A DNA stretch of 24,624 nt from Candidatus Altarchaeales archaeon WOR_SM1_86-2 (GCA_001723855.1 MCBC01000006.1:1-24624), one strand, 5' to 3'. Positions 13,662-22,314 are shown, numbered from the stretch's first letter. Numbers and translations: made by a program. The notes: generated from the sequence alone by a model not told the origin.

Positions 13662-15320
13662 ATGAAAATTGACTGGGATTTATTGAAGATTATCATTAAT
13701 CAAGAAAAGATTGATTTTAGAGAATTGGTGGAAAAAAGTAAAAAAAGCAGGGTTAGTGTTTATCATTCTCTCAAGGAACTTGAAAGGTTATCCTTTATCA
13801 GGAGAGAAGGCAATTTCATTATCCTTCAGAAAAACCCATTAACTGCTGCAGCGGCAATATTGATCATAGAAAATTTTCCATTAGAGTATTTAAAAAGCAG
13901 GGGAATAGATATGTTGGTTTATCTTCTAAAAGAAAGAACTGTGAATGAGATTTCAAGGGGATTGAATATATCTTTTTCATCCACCTACCATAACCTCAGA
14001 GAACTTTCTCCTCTGGTCGCAAAAAAGAATAAAAAGTATAGGATAAATGAAAAAAATAAAAATCTGTTGGAGTTCCTGACACTCTTAAAAAAACAGATCG
14101 AAATCCAGACAAAGTATGTCATAGTCTGGTCTGAAGGGAGTGAAAAATTGATCAAAGCCCCTATGGATGAGAAACTTCCGGGCGCTTCCACAGCATTTTC
14201 ATGTTTCAGCCAATTTGGCGTGAAATATATACCGTTATACAATTACTACTACCTGCCGAAAAGTGACCTTACTTTAGAAGAAATTTTCGTTCACTCCCTA
14301 CTATGTGCCGAGGATAAGCACATGCTTGCTATAAGCGTGATCTTCTATCTAAAAAACAGGGATGTTATGGACATAAATAAGATAAGGAGTGAATCACGGA
14401 GATTGAATGTCCAGGATATATGGCTGGACGTCCAGAACTATCTTGAAGGTGCAGAGGTCAAAAGGAGTGATTTATTTCTGCCCGAAAATGAGTTCACGGA
14501 GAAAAGCAGGATGTATGGCGCATATTGTCTACCAAAGTATCCAAAAGAAACATGGCTTGAAGTTCTTGATGAAATAGCTCAGAGAATAAAAAAAGAAACA
14601 ACGATTTACCTGATCGGCGGGGGAGCATTAATATTGGATGGGATAAAAGGAACAACAAAGGACATAGATTTGGTTTTGGATAGCAAAGAGGATTTTGATT
14701 TAGTGAAAAATGTACTGGAAAGCATTGGATTTAAGGGGGTTGGGGATGTGTCCCAGGGGTATAAGCAACTGCAAGCAAGCACGATAATGGATAGGGGGAA
14801 TTCACCAAGAATTGATTTATTTACAAAAAAGGTGTGCGGAATTTTCCTTTCAGATGAGATGAAAAAAAGATCAATTGCATATAAAGAGATTGGCAATCTA
14901 AAAATAATGCGGGTCTCAGCAGCTGATATACTCCTTTTCAAAGCCCTCTCGTCCAGGGAGGGAGATATCGTGGATTGCGAGAGAATACTTTCAAAAAAGA
15001 AAGTTGATTGGGATGTTGTTCTCAAGGAATATATTGATCAAGAGAAATTGTCGGATGCTTTTCTTGGATTTGTCTTTTTGGACAACATTGAAATTCTGGA
15101 ATCAAGATTGGGGGCGATCCCTATAAGAAAGAAAATTCTAAATATTTGCCTGGAGAGGGCAATTCTTGATATGGTGGAGAAACCAAGAACTGTCTCGGAG
15201 ATAAAAAAATTTGTTGATTTCCCGGAATACGGGATAAGAAATGCACTGAACCGGCTTGTAAAGCAAAACAGGATAATAAAAAGGATGGACGAGAAGCCGA
15301 TAAGGTTTTTAAAAAAATAA
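13662..15320 (+). CDS. Winged-helix / nucleotidyltransferase fusion protein (AbiEii-like)
   Basis: This 552-aa protein has two N-terminal winged-helix domains (about 15-60, 'SRVSVYHSLKELERLSFIRREGNFIIL'; and 85-130, 'VNEISRGLNISFSSTYHNLRELSPLV'). A middle region with 'DLTLEEIFVHSLLCAED' (about 205-225) is followed by a nucleotidyltransferase core: 'YLIGGGALILDG' (G319-) and 'TKDIDLVLD' with D334 and D336 as metal ligands, then 'ILLFKALSSREGDIVDCERIL'. A third winged-helix ends it ('RTVSEIKKFVDFPEYGIRNALNRLV'). This resembles the AbiEi/AbiEii type toxin-antitoxin chemistry in one chain, or a DUF6036-like NTase. Its role (defence, toxin or regulator) is not settled. No separate partner gene is adjacent. 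Confidence 0.72.
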   Translation: MKIDWDLLKIIINQEKIDFRELVEKSKKSRVSVYHSLKELERLSFIRREGNFIILQKNPLTAAAAILIIENFPLEYLKSRGIDMLVYLLKERTVNEISRGLNISFSSTYHNLRELSPLVAKKNKKYRINEKNKNLLEFLTLLKKQIEIQTKYVIVWSEGSEKLIKAPMDEKLPGASTAFSCFSQFGVKYIPLYNYYYLPKSDLTLEEIFVHSLLCAEDKHMLAISVIFYLKNRDVMDINKIRSESRRLNVQDIWLDVQNYLEGAEVKRSDLFLPENEFTEKSRMYGAYCLPKYPKETWLEVLDEIAQRIKKETTIYLIGGGALILDGIKGTTKDIDLVLDSKEDFDLVKNVLESIGFKGVGDVSQGYKQLQASTIMDRGNSPRIDLFTKKVCGIFLSDEMKKRSIAYKEIGNLKIMRVSAADILLFKALSSREGDIVDCERILSKKKVDWDVVLKEYIDQEKLSDAFLGFVFLDNIEILESRLGAIPIRKKILNICLERAILDMVEKPRTVSEIKKFVDFPEYGIRNALNRLVKQNRIIKRMDEKPIRFLKK

Positions 15321-15384
15321 CCGGATGATTTCCTGATATTTCTCGGGGTTTTTAATTTAAACCAAGTAATAATCAATAATCAAG

Positions 15385-15909
15385 ATGGAAAACACTAAAG
15401 GCACAGGAATCTTGTCTGGAACAAAGGTCATAGTGGGGGACAGCGATACAAAGTCTCTTTTAAGGCAGAAGGGTTTCGGTGAGGACGCGGGCGCAAGACA
15501 GGATTTATCGTTAATTGAAGCTTTGTTTTTAGTCGAAACAAAGAATATAGGGGTCAGCGATGGTGAAAAAGAACTCGATTTCGATGATTTATTGAAACTT
15601 GGAAGTAAGGCGGAGGAGAATTTTTATGCAAAGTATATTGTCTATAAGGATCTGCGCAGCAGGGGTTTATTGGTCAGAACAGGATTGAAGTTCGGAACAG
15701 ATTTCAGGGTTTATGAAAGAGGCAGTACCTTGAGCACGGGGCATTCTCGCTACCTTGTGCATGTTATCCCGGAAGAACACACGTGCTCGTTCCCCGAATT
15801 ATCGAGGGCTGTTAGATTGGCAAAGGGGGTGCACAAGGACATTATATTTGCGATAGTTGATGAGGAGTGTGATGTGATATACTATCTGGTTGACAGGGTG
15901 AGGCTTTGA
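15385..15909 (+). CDS. endA: tRNA-splicing endonuclease (archaeal EndA)
   Basis: This 174-aa enzyme cuts introns from tRNA and rRNA precursors at bulge-helix-bulge motifs. The catalytic triad is present: Y110 in 'FGTDFRVYERG', H120 in 'STGHSRYLVHV' and K151 in 'LAKGVHKDIIFAIVD'. The short length and single domain fit the homotetrameric (alpha4) form. It is preceded by the nucleotidyltransferase gene (64-base gap) and converges with marC. Confidence 0.93.
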   Translation: MENTKGTGILSGTKVIVGDSDTKSLLRQKGFGEDAGARQDLSLIEALFLVETKNIGVSDGEKELDFDDLLKLGSKAEENFYAKYIVYKDLRSRGLLVRTGLKFGTDFRVYERGSTLSTGHSRYLVHVIPEEHTCSFPELSRAVRLAKGVHKDIIFAIVDEECDVIYYLVDRVRL

Positions 15910-15937
15910 TGCTGTTCTGGTTGCGGCAACTCCCGCA

Positions 15938-16570
15938 CTAAATCATAGAATTATATAAATTTACTACGCCAACCGAGATGAAAGTGACCGCAATAGCCCC
16001 CAACAACAATCCCATAACACGAGTTACAACCAAAGACCCTGTGAAACCCAATACTTTATTGATTTTATCCGCAAATCTGAAGACGATGTAGGATACAGCG
16101 AAGGTTAATAATATCGCCAATATCGTTATTATTTTCAAGTCCATGGTTTCGCCTGTTCTTATTACCACTATTACTGTTGTAATCGCACCCGGGCCGGTTA
16201 ACAGGGGCATAGCGATTGGAAATACAGAAACATCCTCCCTTTCTGTAGCATCTTTTATCTCCTCGGTTGTTACGCTTTCGCGCGATACTCTTGCATGCAG
16301 CATATCTAACGCGATCAAGAAAAGTAATATTCCGCCCGCTACTCTTAAACTGTCCACCGTCACGCCAAAAAATTCCAATATCAACTCCCCGGATATAGCA
16401 AAAACGATTGCCAGAGCACATGCCACCATAACCGAACGTTTTGCCGTCTCTTTTCTTTCTGCTGCGCTCATCCCGGATGTTAACGCGATGAAAGTGATCA
16501 GCCCGCCGACCGGATTTACAATAACAAATATTGATACAAATGCGTAAATGAAGAAGGTTATCGCGTCCAT
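15938..16570 (-). CDS. MarC family integral membrane protein
   Basis: This 210-aa protein has about six transmembrane segments and the MarC family pattern: 'FVIVNPVGGLITFIALT' near the start (conserved NP), 'LRVAGGILLFLIALDML', 'FPIAMPLLTGPGAITTVIV' (conserved PLLxGPGAI) and a final 'VTRVMGLLLGAIAVTFISVGV'. MarC proteins were once linked to drug resistance, but their transport substrate is unknown. It converges on endA with 28 bases between the stops. Confidence 0.9.
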   Translation of the reverse strand: MDAITFFIYAFVSIFVIVNPVGGLITFIALTSGMSAAERKETAKRSVMVACALAIVFAISGELILEFFGVTVDSLRVAGGILLFLIALDMLHARVSRESVTTEEIKDATEREDVSVFPIAMPLLTGPGAITTVIVVIRTGETMDLKIITILAILLTFAVSYIVFRFADKINKVLGFTGSLVVTRVMGLLLGAIAVTFISVGVVNLYNSMI

Positions 16571-16720
16571 ATTTCTATATCGCTTTTTTGTTGTCTATTA
16601 GATGTAATTAATTTAGTTTTATATAAATGGTATGATGGGGATTTCTGATTAAACACGCTCTTGGATATGGAAGCATCATAAATTAAACTGGCACGAAAAA
16701 TCGACAGCCGCTTTTTTTAA

Positions 16721-16733
16721 TATTTATTTAAAA
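16721..16733 (+). promoter_or_regulatory. Putative TATA box for RNase P RNA
   Basis: TATTTATTTAAAA is centred about 24-27 bases before the first base of the RNase P RNA helix P1, at the expected position of an archaeal TATA box. The T-run before it (CTTTTTTTAA) fits the A/T-rich flank. Confidence 0.45.
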
Positions 16734-16750
16734 AAACGTAAATAATTAAT

Positions 16751-17075
16751 GGGTAGTGGCTTTTGAGTTTCCTGGGGCAACCCGGAGGAAGTTCCATCCA
16801 CTCACAAACCACGCGTAAGCCGGTGCGAAAGCACCGAGCGATGTCGCAGAGACGAGAAACTGCTTATTATGATGATACTTCGGTTGAAATTGTGGCTGAC
16901 ATTTCATGTCAGACACATACAAAACCCTTTGGGTTTTGAATATATAAGCAGTGGTGTGAAACGAACATCGCTGTGGGAGTGCAACGCTTTGCGGCTCAGA
17001 TGAATGCTCAGCAGCCGACTGATCTTTTCCAGGATCGCTAAACGGCTGACAGAAGATGGACTACTGCCACTGCCC
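16751..17075 (+). ncRNA. rnpB: RNase P RNA (archaeal type)
   Basis: This is the catalytic RNA that removes 5' leaders from tRNA precursors. The ends pair as P1: GGGTAGTGGC (16751-16760) with GCCACTGCCC (17066-17075). Conserved region I GGAGGAAGTTCC is at 16784-16795, the archaeal CR-II-like GTCGCAGAGACGAGA follows 'GGTGCGAAAGCACC', and the CR-V-like GACAGAAGATGG ends at 17060. ACTGCTTAT (16859-16867) pairs with ATAAGCAGT (16944-16952), enclosing two hairpins, CTGACA/TGTCAG and CAAAACCC/GGGTTTTG. That gives a branched specificity domain. About 325 nt is normal. queE starts only 14 bases after its end. Confidence 0.85.
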
Positions 17076-17089
17076 AAAATCAAGTAACA

Positions 17090-17716
17090 ATGCTGGTAAA
17101 CGAGATATTCTATTCGATACAGGGTGAAGGTGTATGGGTTGGAATTCCGATGGTTTTTGTCCGGCTGGCGGGATGTAATTTATCGTGCAGCTGGTGCGAC
17201 ACCCCTGATGCGAGAGGTAGATATAAGGGGGTTGAAATTAGTGAGGGGGATATATTAAAGAAAGTAGATGGGTATGGCTGCGACTGGGTTTGCATTACCG
17301 GGGGCGAGCCTCTCGAGCAGGCAGGGGAGGTTGATGAGTTGATAAAGAGGTTGATAGAGGGGGGTTACGAGATCATAGTGGAGACCAACGGCTCACTGGA
17401 GATAAATAAGATAATAAGGGATGTCAGGGTTCATATAAGCATGGACTGGAAACTGCCCGGTTCTAAAATGGACAGCAGGATGCTAAAGGAAAATCTAAAT
17501 CACCTGTCGGCAAATGATCAACTGAAATTTGTCGTTAAGGACAAGGAGGATTACAAGCATGCGAAAAATGTGCTGGAAAGAAACCCGATCAACTCCCAAG
17601 TTATATTCCAGCCTGTTGGGGGGATTGAAATTAAAGATTTAATTGAATGGGTCAGGGAGGATAAATTAAAGGTCAGATTACTTCCGCAGTTACATAAAAT
17701 TTTAAATATTAAATAA
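17090..17716 (+). CDS. queE: 7-carboxy-7-deazaguanine synthase (QueE)
   Basis: This 208-aa radical SAM enzyme makes 7-carboxy-7-deazaguanine, a precursor of archaeosine in tRNA. 'IFYSIQGEGVWVGIPMVFVRLAGCNLSCSWCDTPDA' carries the CxxxCxxC cluster (C29, C33, C36) and the QGEG motif that identifies QueE; 'CITGGEPLEQ' (GGEP at 71-74) binds SAM. The length is normal. It directly follows RNase P RNA, suggesting joint transcription of two tRNA-maturation genes, and it precedes a structured RNA region. Confidence 0.93.
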   Translation: MLVNEIFYSIQGEGVWVGIPMVFVRLAGCNLSCSWCDTPDARGRYKGVEISEGDILKKVDGYGCDWVCITGGEPLEQAGEVDELIKRLIEGGYEIIVETNGSLEINKIIRDVRVHISMDWKLPGSKMDSRMLKENLNHLSANDQLKFVVKDKEDYKHAKNVLERNPINSQVIFQPVGGIEIKDLIEWVREDKLKVRLLPQLHKILNIK

Positions 17717-17733
17717 CGGAGGGGCAGATATAC

Positions 17734-18045
17734 GAAGTTTTGCGATAGCAAAATTTCCCGCAAGGGGTGTGCCCGGATAAGCCTGCAAGTGCTTGCGGTT
17801 GAAAGTCCCGTCATGGTGTGCAGCAGGTAAAATAATGGGGGTAGCTGGTGAAAGTTCAGCCGCGAGAATTGAGCATTTGCTTGTGCGAAGTGCGAACAAC
17901 CTATCCGGTCGTAGCATAGCGAAAGTTGCTGCGTCGTAAGGGATCCGCCCTTTATAGCATTTGGCGGATATTATAGATGCCGAGCCCGGACCATGAGGTC
18001 GAATGCTGTTATCAATGGGAAAAAGTGGTCATGCGCACCCATTGA
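17734..18045 (+). ncRNA. Structured RNA region resembling group II intron domain I
   Basis: A 10-bp hairpin GAAGTTTTGC/GCAAAATTTC (17734-17757, loop GATA) leads into GTGTGCCCGGATAAGCC and GGTTGAAAGTCCCGTCATGG, which resemble the 5' end and early domain I of group II introns (5' GTGYG, GGTGAAAGTCCCG). GGGTGTGC (17765-17772) can pair with GCGCACCC (18033-18040) through 8 bp including one G-U, closing the region. TCAATGGG (18012-18019) can instead pair with CCCATTGA (18038-18045). No reverse transcriptase gene and no domain V hairpin are visible, so if it is an intron it is a fragment. It could also be an unclassified RNA; no SRP helix 8 signature is present. Confidence 0.45.
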
Positions 18046-18134
18046 ATCTATCTGCGTATGCATCGACACCGGCGATTCTTAATTTTGTGTATATATTGCT
18101 TCATAATTTCATCTCAGTTTCAAACAATAAATTT

Positions 18135-19058
18135 CTATTCAAACTCAATCGTTGCCGGGGGCTTATTGGTCAGGTCGTACAGAACTCTCGTGACCTCCGG
18201 GATTTCGCGGGTTATACGGTCAGCGATCCTGCCGAGCACCTTCCAATCAACCTCCACGGCATTCGCTGTCATCGCATCCAGTGATTCAACCACCCTGATG
18301 CACACCATATACCCGTAATCCCGGGAATCGCCTTTTATGCCTGTTGATTTCCCCTCTAAAAGCACGGCAAATGCCTGCCACGGCGTGAGTCCTGCATTCT
18401 TAACCTCCTCCCTAACTATGGCGTCCGCTTCTCTCACCACATTAATCTTTTCGTTGGTTATGAGTCCGACAACCCTTACAGCCAGTGCAGGGCCCGGGAA
18501 AGGCATTCTTTCGCTGATTTCGCGGGGCAGGTCCAGTTCTCTTGCGACCATCCTGACCTCATCCTTGTACAGGTCTCTGAGGGGCTCGCATAGTTCCAAT
18601 ACCATGCCGTGCGGAAGGGTAACATTATGGTGCGACTTTATCTTTCCTTCACTTTCTATCCAGTCCGGGGCTATAGTTCCCTGGACCAGGATTTCAGCGC
18701 CCTCCTCTTCCGCAACTTTTTCAAATACTTCTATGAATTTATGCCCTATGATCTTCCTCTTCTCTTCCGGATCATCAACGCCCTTTAATGCATCCCGGAA
18801 TTCTTTTTCTGCGTTGATTAATTTGAAATTCAAATGAAATTTATCGAATATTTCCTTGATATTCTCCGGCTCGTTCTTTCTCATTAAGCCGGTATCCACG
18901 AAGACGGATACTAAATTCGAACCAGCTGCTTTGTGGGTAAGCACGGCACAGGTGGAAGAATCAACCCCTCCAGACAATGCAATTATTGACTTTTTACCGC
19001 CAATCTGCTCTTTAATATTCCTTACCGCGTCCCCTATAAATTTTTTTGAATCAAACAT
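18135..19058 (-). CDS. guaAB: GMP synthetase, ATP-pyrophosphatase subunit
   Basis: This 307-aa subunit adenylates XMP and aminates it with ammonia from the glutaminase subunit. The ATP-PPase P-loop SGGVDSS lies at 29-35, followed by '[14 protein letters not shown]', '[15 protein letters not shown]', '[13 protein letters not shown]' and the dimerisation domain ending '[19 protein letters not shown]', the C-terminus that is strongly conserved in GMP synthetases. The partner glutaminase gene lies about 6 kb away, on the other strand. Confidence 0.95.
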   Translation of the reverse strand: MFDSKKFIGDAVRNIKEQIGGKKSIIALSGGVDSSTCAVLTHKAAGSNLVSVFVDTGLMRKNEPENIKEIFDKFHLNFKLINAEKEFRDALKGVDDPEEKRKIIGHKFIEVFEKVAEEEGAEILVQGTIAPDWIESEGKIKSHHNVTLPHGMVLELCEPLRDLYKDEVRMVARELDLPREISERMPFPGPALAVRVVGLITNEKINVVREADAIVREEVKNAGLTPWQAFAVLLEGKSTGIKGDSRDYGYMVCIRVVESLDAMTANAVEVDWKVLGRIADRITREIPEVTRVLYDLTNKPPATIEFE

Positions 19059-19148
19059 TTAACCTTTAATCCATGCTTAAAAATAAAAAAAGAAGGTTGT
19101 CGTGATCTGCCGGGGAGCATGTATCCAAAGAAATCCAGTTCACCTTTC

Positions 19149-19334
19149 CTACTCCACCATAGTTATAGCTGCCTCGGGGCAGCCGTCAACGCATACCTCG
19201 CACTCGAGACATGCATCGGGGTTCTTCACCTTTGCCTTGTTATCAACTAGCTCAAACACGCAGGGGTCTGCCGGGCATACAGATACACACGACCCACACC
19301 CATTACAGGTTCCTTCATCTACTTTTGGTTTCAT
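19149..19334 (-). CDS. Ferredoxin with two [4Fe-4S] clusters
   Basis: This 61-aa ferredoxin has two cysteine motifs: C10, C13, C16, C20 (CNGCGSCVSVCP) and C42, C45, C48, C52 (CLECEVCVDGCP). These bind two [4Fe-4S] clusters for low-potential electron transfer. It is alone, in the 340-base space between guaAB and rpl34e on the minus strand. A plausible partner is one of the radical SAM enzymes in the window (queE or the PflA-like protein), but that is only a guess. Confidence 0.93.
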   Translation of the reverse strand: MKPKVDEGTCNGCGSCVSVCPADPCVFELVDNKAKVKNPDACLECEVCVDGCPEAAITMVE

Positions 19335-19398
19335 TTTTAATTGTTGGTTGTTATTAATTAAAAAATTAAAATAAAAACATTAAACAAGATCGATTGAT

Positions 19399-19773
19399 TC
19401 AGGAAGATTTACTCATCCCCTCGTACCAGCCCTTCGGCAGAAATTTTTCAATCGTGAGGTCTCTTCCGAGTTCCATATCGTTAAACCCTGGGTAGTTAAA
19501 CTTTATCTCAAATTTTGTCACATACCTTTCCAGTGTTTCCACACACCTTGTGCATAAAACGCCGCCGTATGGCCGCTTGGGAGCCCTCTGGCTGCGGGTC
19601 ATACCCCTGATTTTTGAAGGAATGCCGCTTGGAGTTCCACAAAGTGCTTTGCCGCATCTGCCGCAGTGATTCCTGCCCGGCTTTTTGCGGTCGTAATGCG
19701 TTACCTGCCTACCCCCGGGGGTTGTTTTATGCTTCCTTTTCTTACTCCTTGATCTATATCTTGGCGCAACCAT
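19399..19773 (-). CDS. rpl34e: Ribosomal protein L34e with extended C-terminus
   Basis: This is a large-subunit protein of archaeal and eukaryotic ribosomes. It opens with 'MVAPRYRSRSKKRKHKTTPGG' and the zinc-ribbon pair C37-x2-C40 and C74-x2-C77 (HCGRCGKALCG ... GVLCTRC). The family normally ends near residue 90; here about 35 further residues follow (from 'FNYPGFNDMELGRD' to 'MSKSS'), which is unusual. It is one base downstream of the DUF106 gene on the same strand, an arrangement seen in the secY-adk-DUF106-L34e cluster of archaea. The usual next gene, cytidylate kinase, is absent. Confidence 0.9.
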   Translation of the reverse strand: MVAPRYRSRSKKRKHKTTPGGRQVTHYDRKKPGRNHCGRCGKALCGTPSGIPSKIRGMTRSQRAPKRPYGGVLCTRCVETLERYVTKFEIKFNYPGFNDMELGRDLTIEKFLPKGWYEGMSKSS

Positions 19774-19774
19774 T

Positions 19775-20503
19775 TTAGTAATTTTTCAATAATTTATTTA
19801 TTGGAATCGAGATCGCGAAAACGCATATAAGATACCACCAGAACCATGTAAGCCCGACACCCAGTATCTCTATGACACTTCTTTCCACGTACACGTTCAT
19901 TTTGCCGTCCTCCTCCATCAGGACATATTCGCGGGTCTTCCCGTCCTTGGGGCTTATAGCAACCCTATTTTTTTCTTTTTTAAGTTCTGCGGTAAGTGAA
20001 TTCTCCCCGTTAGTAACGGTTATGGTTCTATTGTCCTTACTTTTGTTGATCTGTGCGTTTTCCAACCAGTTTATCTCCAGTTCCCCTGCCAGAAACTGCT
20101 CAAATTGCCCGCTGCCGTCTCCAGGGACATCATTCCAGGTGAACAGATGCTCCCCCCCCTTCCCGACAACATGGATGAACAAATAGTCGGTTTCTCCCAC
20201 CCCGTAAGTGCTGTAAAGCCAGCCGAAAATAAGGATGAACGGGATTATCGTTACGAGCATGGGCTTAAACGAATGCTGTAAATTTTCCATCATTGCCGCC
20301 ATCATCTCCTTCTGGATTTTCTGCATCTTCTTCATATTTTTTGATTTCTGCGCTGCCTTTAACTGCTTTTGCATTTCCTTCATCTTCTCCCTCGATTTTC
20401 TTCCTTTCTCCCCTAAAGTTACTTTAGTAACCAATGCACTCATCATCGCCAACGCAGCTGCAACGATCAGTATATCTACTGCAGGGTCTCCAATCAACAC
20501 CAT
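19775..20503 (-). CDS. DUF106 (EMC3/YidC-like) membrane protein
   Basis: This 242-aa archaeal DUF106 protein is related to EMC3/TMCO1/YidC membrane-protein insertases. It has an N-terminal transmembrane helix (about 8-30), a charged cytosolic coiled coil (GRKSREKMKEMQKQLKAAQK..., 34-70), two further membrane segments ('PMLVTIIPFILIFGWLYS' and the C-terminal 'WFWWYLICVFAISIPINKL'), and between them a long, probably external loop (about 105-215) rich in beta residues. The loop makes it longer than many members. It overlaps or abuts L34e, as in other archaea. Confidence 0.88.
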   Translation of the reverse strand: MVLIGDPAVDILIVAAALAMMSALVTKVTLGEKGRKSREKMKEMQKQLKAAQKSKNMKKMQKIQKEMMAAMMENLQHSFKPMLVTIIPFILIFGWLYSTYGVGETDYLFIHVVGKGGEHLFTWNDVPGDGSGQFEQFLAGELEINWLENAQINKSKDNRTITVTNGENSLTAELKKEKNRVAISPKDGKTREYVLMEEDGKMNVYVERSVIEILGVGLTWFWWYLICVFAISIPINKLLKNY

Positions 20504-20559
20504 TTTTCTTATTATTAAAAAGTTTAAAATAAAAATTAGGGTTTAAAAAAGAAGAACGT

Positions 20560-21597
20560 ATGATCTGTAAAATTTGCGGAAAAGAAAATTATATCCCGGA
20601 GGTGATTGGGTTGTGTGTTGACTGCGTTAGAGGGGGCGATTCTTTAGAACACACCAGGGATGCCCATAAAAGGGTGAGAGAGAAGTTTTCTTTACCTTCT
20701 GCGCCCCCGGATGACCCGGACGGCGTATACTGCGGTTTATGTGCAAATGAATGCAGAATGGGGGTTGGGCGGAAAGGCTACTGCGGGCTCAGATGGAATG
20801 AATGCGGGAAATTGGTTTCTTTGGTTAACGGGGAGAATGCGATAATGCATGCCTATCTTGACCCGCTCCCAACAAATTGCTGCGCGGCCTGGTTTTGCCC
20901 ATGTTCCGGGGAGCACGGGAGGCAAAATCTCGCGGTCTTCTTTTACGGCTGCTCTTTCAACTGCTTGTTCTGCCAGAACTGCTCGCATAAAAATTTATCC
21001 GTACCAGGGACATCAATCGATGGATTCTTGCAGAGGGCGTTGAATCCTGAAGTATCGTGTATCTGCTACTTCGGGGGGTCTCCGGAGCCGCAGCTGCCGT
21101 TCGCGATCAAAGCATCGGAAAAAGTGCTGAAGAAAAGGAAGATAAGGATATGCTGGGAATGGAACGGCTCGGGCAATCCAGAGCTGGTGAAGAAAGCGGC
21201 GCGGTTATCGCTTGAAAGCGGCGGTACAGTGAAATTTGATCTAAAGGCGTTTAATGAAAATTTAAATTTTGCCCTCTGCGGAGTTTCAAATAAAAGGGTT
21301 TATGAGAATTTTAAGATGATCGCAAAAGGGTTTTACGAATCCTCAAACCCGCCTTTGCTTACAGCCACAACGCTTCTTGTTCCGGGATACATTGACAAAG
21401 AGGAGGTGGGAGAGATCGCACGGTTTATAGCGAACTTAAACGAAGAAATTCCATACTCCCTGCTGGTGTTTCACCCTGATTTTTATATGAAAGATCTGCC
21501 GGTAACCCCGAAAAAACAAGCAGGGGAATGTTATGGGGAGGCGAGGAGGTATTTGAAGAATGTGAATATCGGGAATAAGCACATGCTTTATTTTTGA
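20560..21597 (+). CDS. PflA-like radical SAM protein
   Basis: This 345-aa radical SAM protein has cluster cysteines C131, C135, C138 in 'GCSFNCLFCQNCSHKN'. An N-terminal zinc-ribbon-like pair (C3, C6, C19, C22) and a second cysteine set (C58, C61, C65, C75 in 'YCGLCANECRMGVGRKGYCGLR') precede it. The arrangement and 'GYCGLRWNECGKLVSLVNG' resemble AmmeMemoRadiSam / pyruvate formate-lyase activating-like enzymes of unknown substrate. It is divergent from DUF106 and stands alone, with no obvious glycyl-radical partner nearby. Confidence 0.82.
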   Translation: MICKICGKENYIPEVIGLCVDCVRGGDSLEHTRDAHKRVREKFSLPSAPPDDPDGVYCGLCANECRMGVGRKGYCGLRWNECGKLVSLVNGENAIMHAYLDPLPTNCCAAWFCPCSGEHGRQNLAVFFYGCSFNCLFCQNCSHKNLSVPGTSIDGFLQRALNPEVSCICYFGGSPEPQLPFAIKASEKVLKKRKIRICWEWNGSGNPELVKKAARLSLESGGTVKFDLKAFNENLNFALCGVSNKRVYENFKMIAKGFYESSNPPLLTATTLLVPGYIDKEEVGEIARFIANLNEEIPYSLLVFHPDFYMKDLPVTPKKQAGECYGEARRYLKNVNIGNKHMLYF

Positions 21598-21669
21598 TTG
21601 TTATTCGAAAAATTGATTAAGATCCCGCATCAAATTTTTGAAAACGAAAAGATTTTCATTTTGTTTAAA

Positions 21670-22314
21670 TCAGTCCCCGATCAAAGGCACAAATGCCACG
21701 CCCATTAAATTTTTTTGCGAAACTTCCCCTGTTTTTGATTTCTTAACCAATACAAGCCTCTGGGAAAACACATGCCCCCCTACAGGAATCGCCATTCTTC
21801 CGCCCGGCTTTAACTGCTCGATCAGAGGTTCCGGGATTTTTGAGGCTGCAGCGGTTACCATGATCTTATCGTACGGTGCTTCTGACTCATAACCTCTTGT
21901 TCCATCCCCCGGGATCACTTCAACCTTATCTGTGTAGCCGGCATTCTTCAGATTTTTCTTTGCAAATTCCACCAGCTCAGGGATGCGTTCTATCGTGAAA
22001 ACCTTATTCCGGACCATTTCATAAAGCAGAGCCGCATGGTATCCGGAGCCTGCTCCAACCTCAAGCACTTTATCGCCCGCCGCCAGATCCAGAACATCAA
22101 CCTCAATCATAATCAAACACATGTGTGGGGCAGAGATCGTCTGGGATGCCAGGATGGGCAGGGGCTCATCAGAGTATGCTAAATCCCTGTATTCCGGAAG
22201 AACAAACTTCTCTCTCGGAACCTTAAGAAATGCTTTCTCAACCACCCTGCTCTTAACAATCCCCGTTCTCCTGTAATAATCAAGTAATCTTGACCTTTTC
22301 TCTTCTAAATTCAT
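21670..22314 (-). CDS. pcm: Protein-L-isoaspartate O-methyltransferase
   Basis: This 214-aa SAM-dependent enzyme repairs isoaspartyl residues in aged proteins. SAM-binding motif I is 'VLEVGAGSGYHAALL', preceded by 'QTISAPHMCLIMIEVLDL' (the conserved isoAsp methyltransferase QTIS.PHM), and later 'DKIMVTAAASKIPEPLIEQLKPGGRMAIPVG'. The length is standard. The gene is divergent from the transglutaminase-like gene with 17 bases between starts. Confidence 0.93.
   Translation of the reverse strand: MNLEEKRSRLLDYYRRTGIVKSRVVEKAFLKVPREKFVLPEYRDLAYSDEPLPILASQTISAPHMCLIMIEVDVLDLAAGDKVLEVGAGSGYHAALLYEMVRNKVFTIERIPELVEFAKKNLKNAGYTDKVEVIPGDGTRGYESEAPYDKIMVTAAASKIPEPLIEQLKPGGRMAIPVGGHVFSQRLVLVKKSKTGEVSQKNLMGVAFVPLIGD

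Noticed and set aside
17734..18045. SRP (7S) RNA
   Set aside because: The region is about the right size and its ends can pair, but no helix 8 signature (GGAA tetraloop with GGAGCAG-type symmetric loop) is present on either strand.
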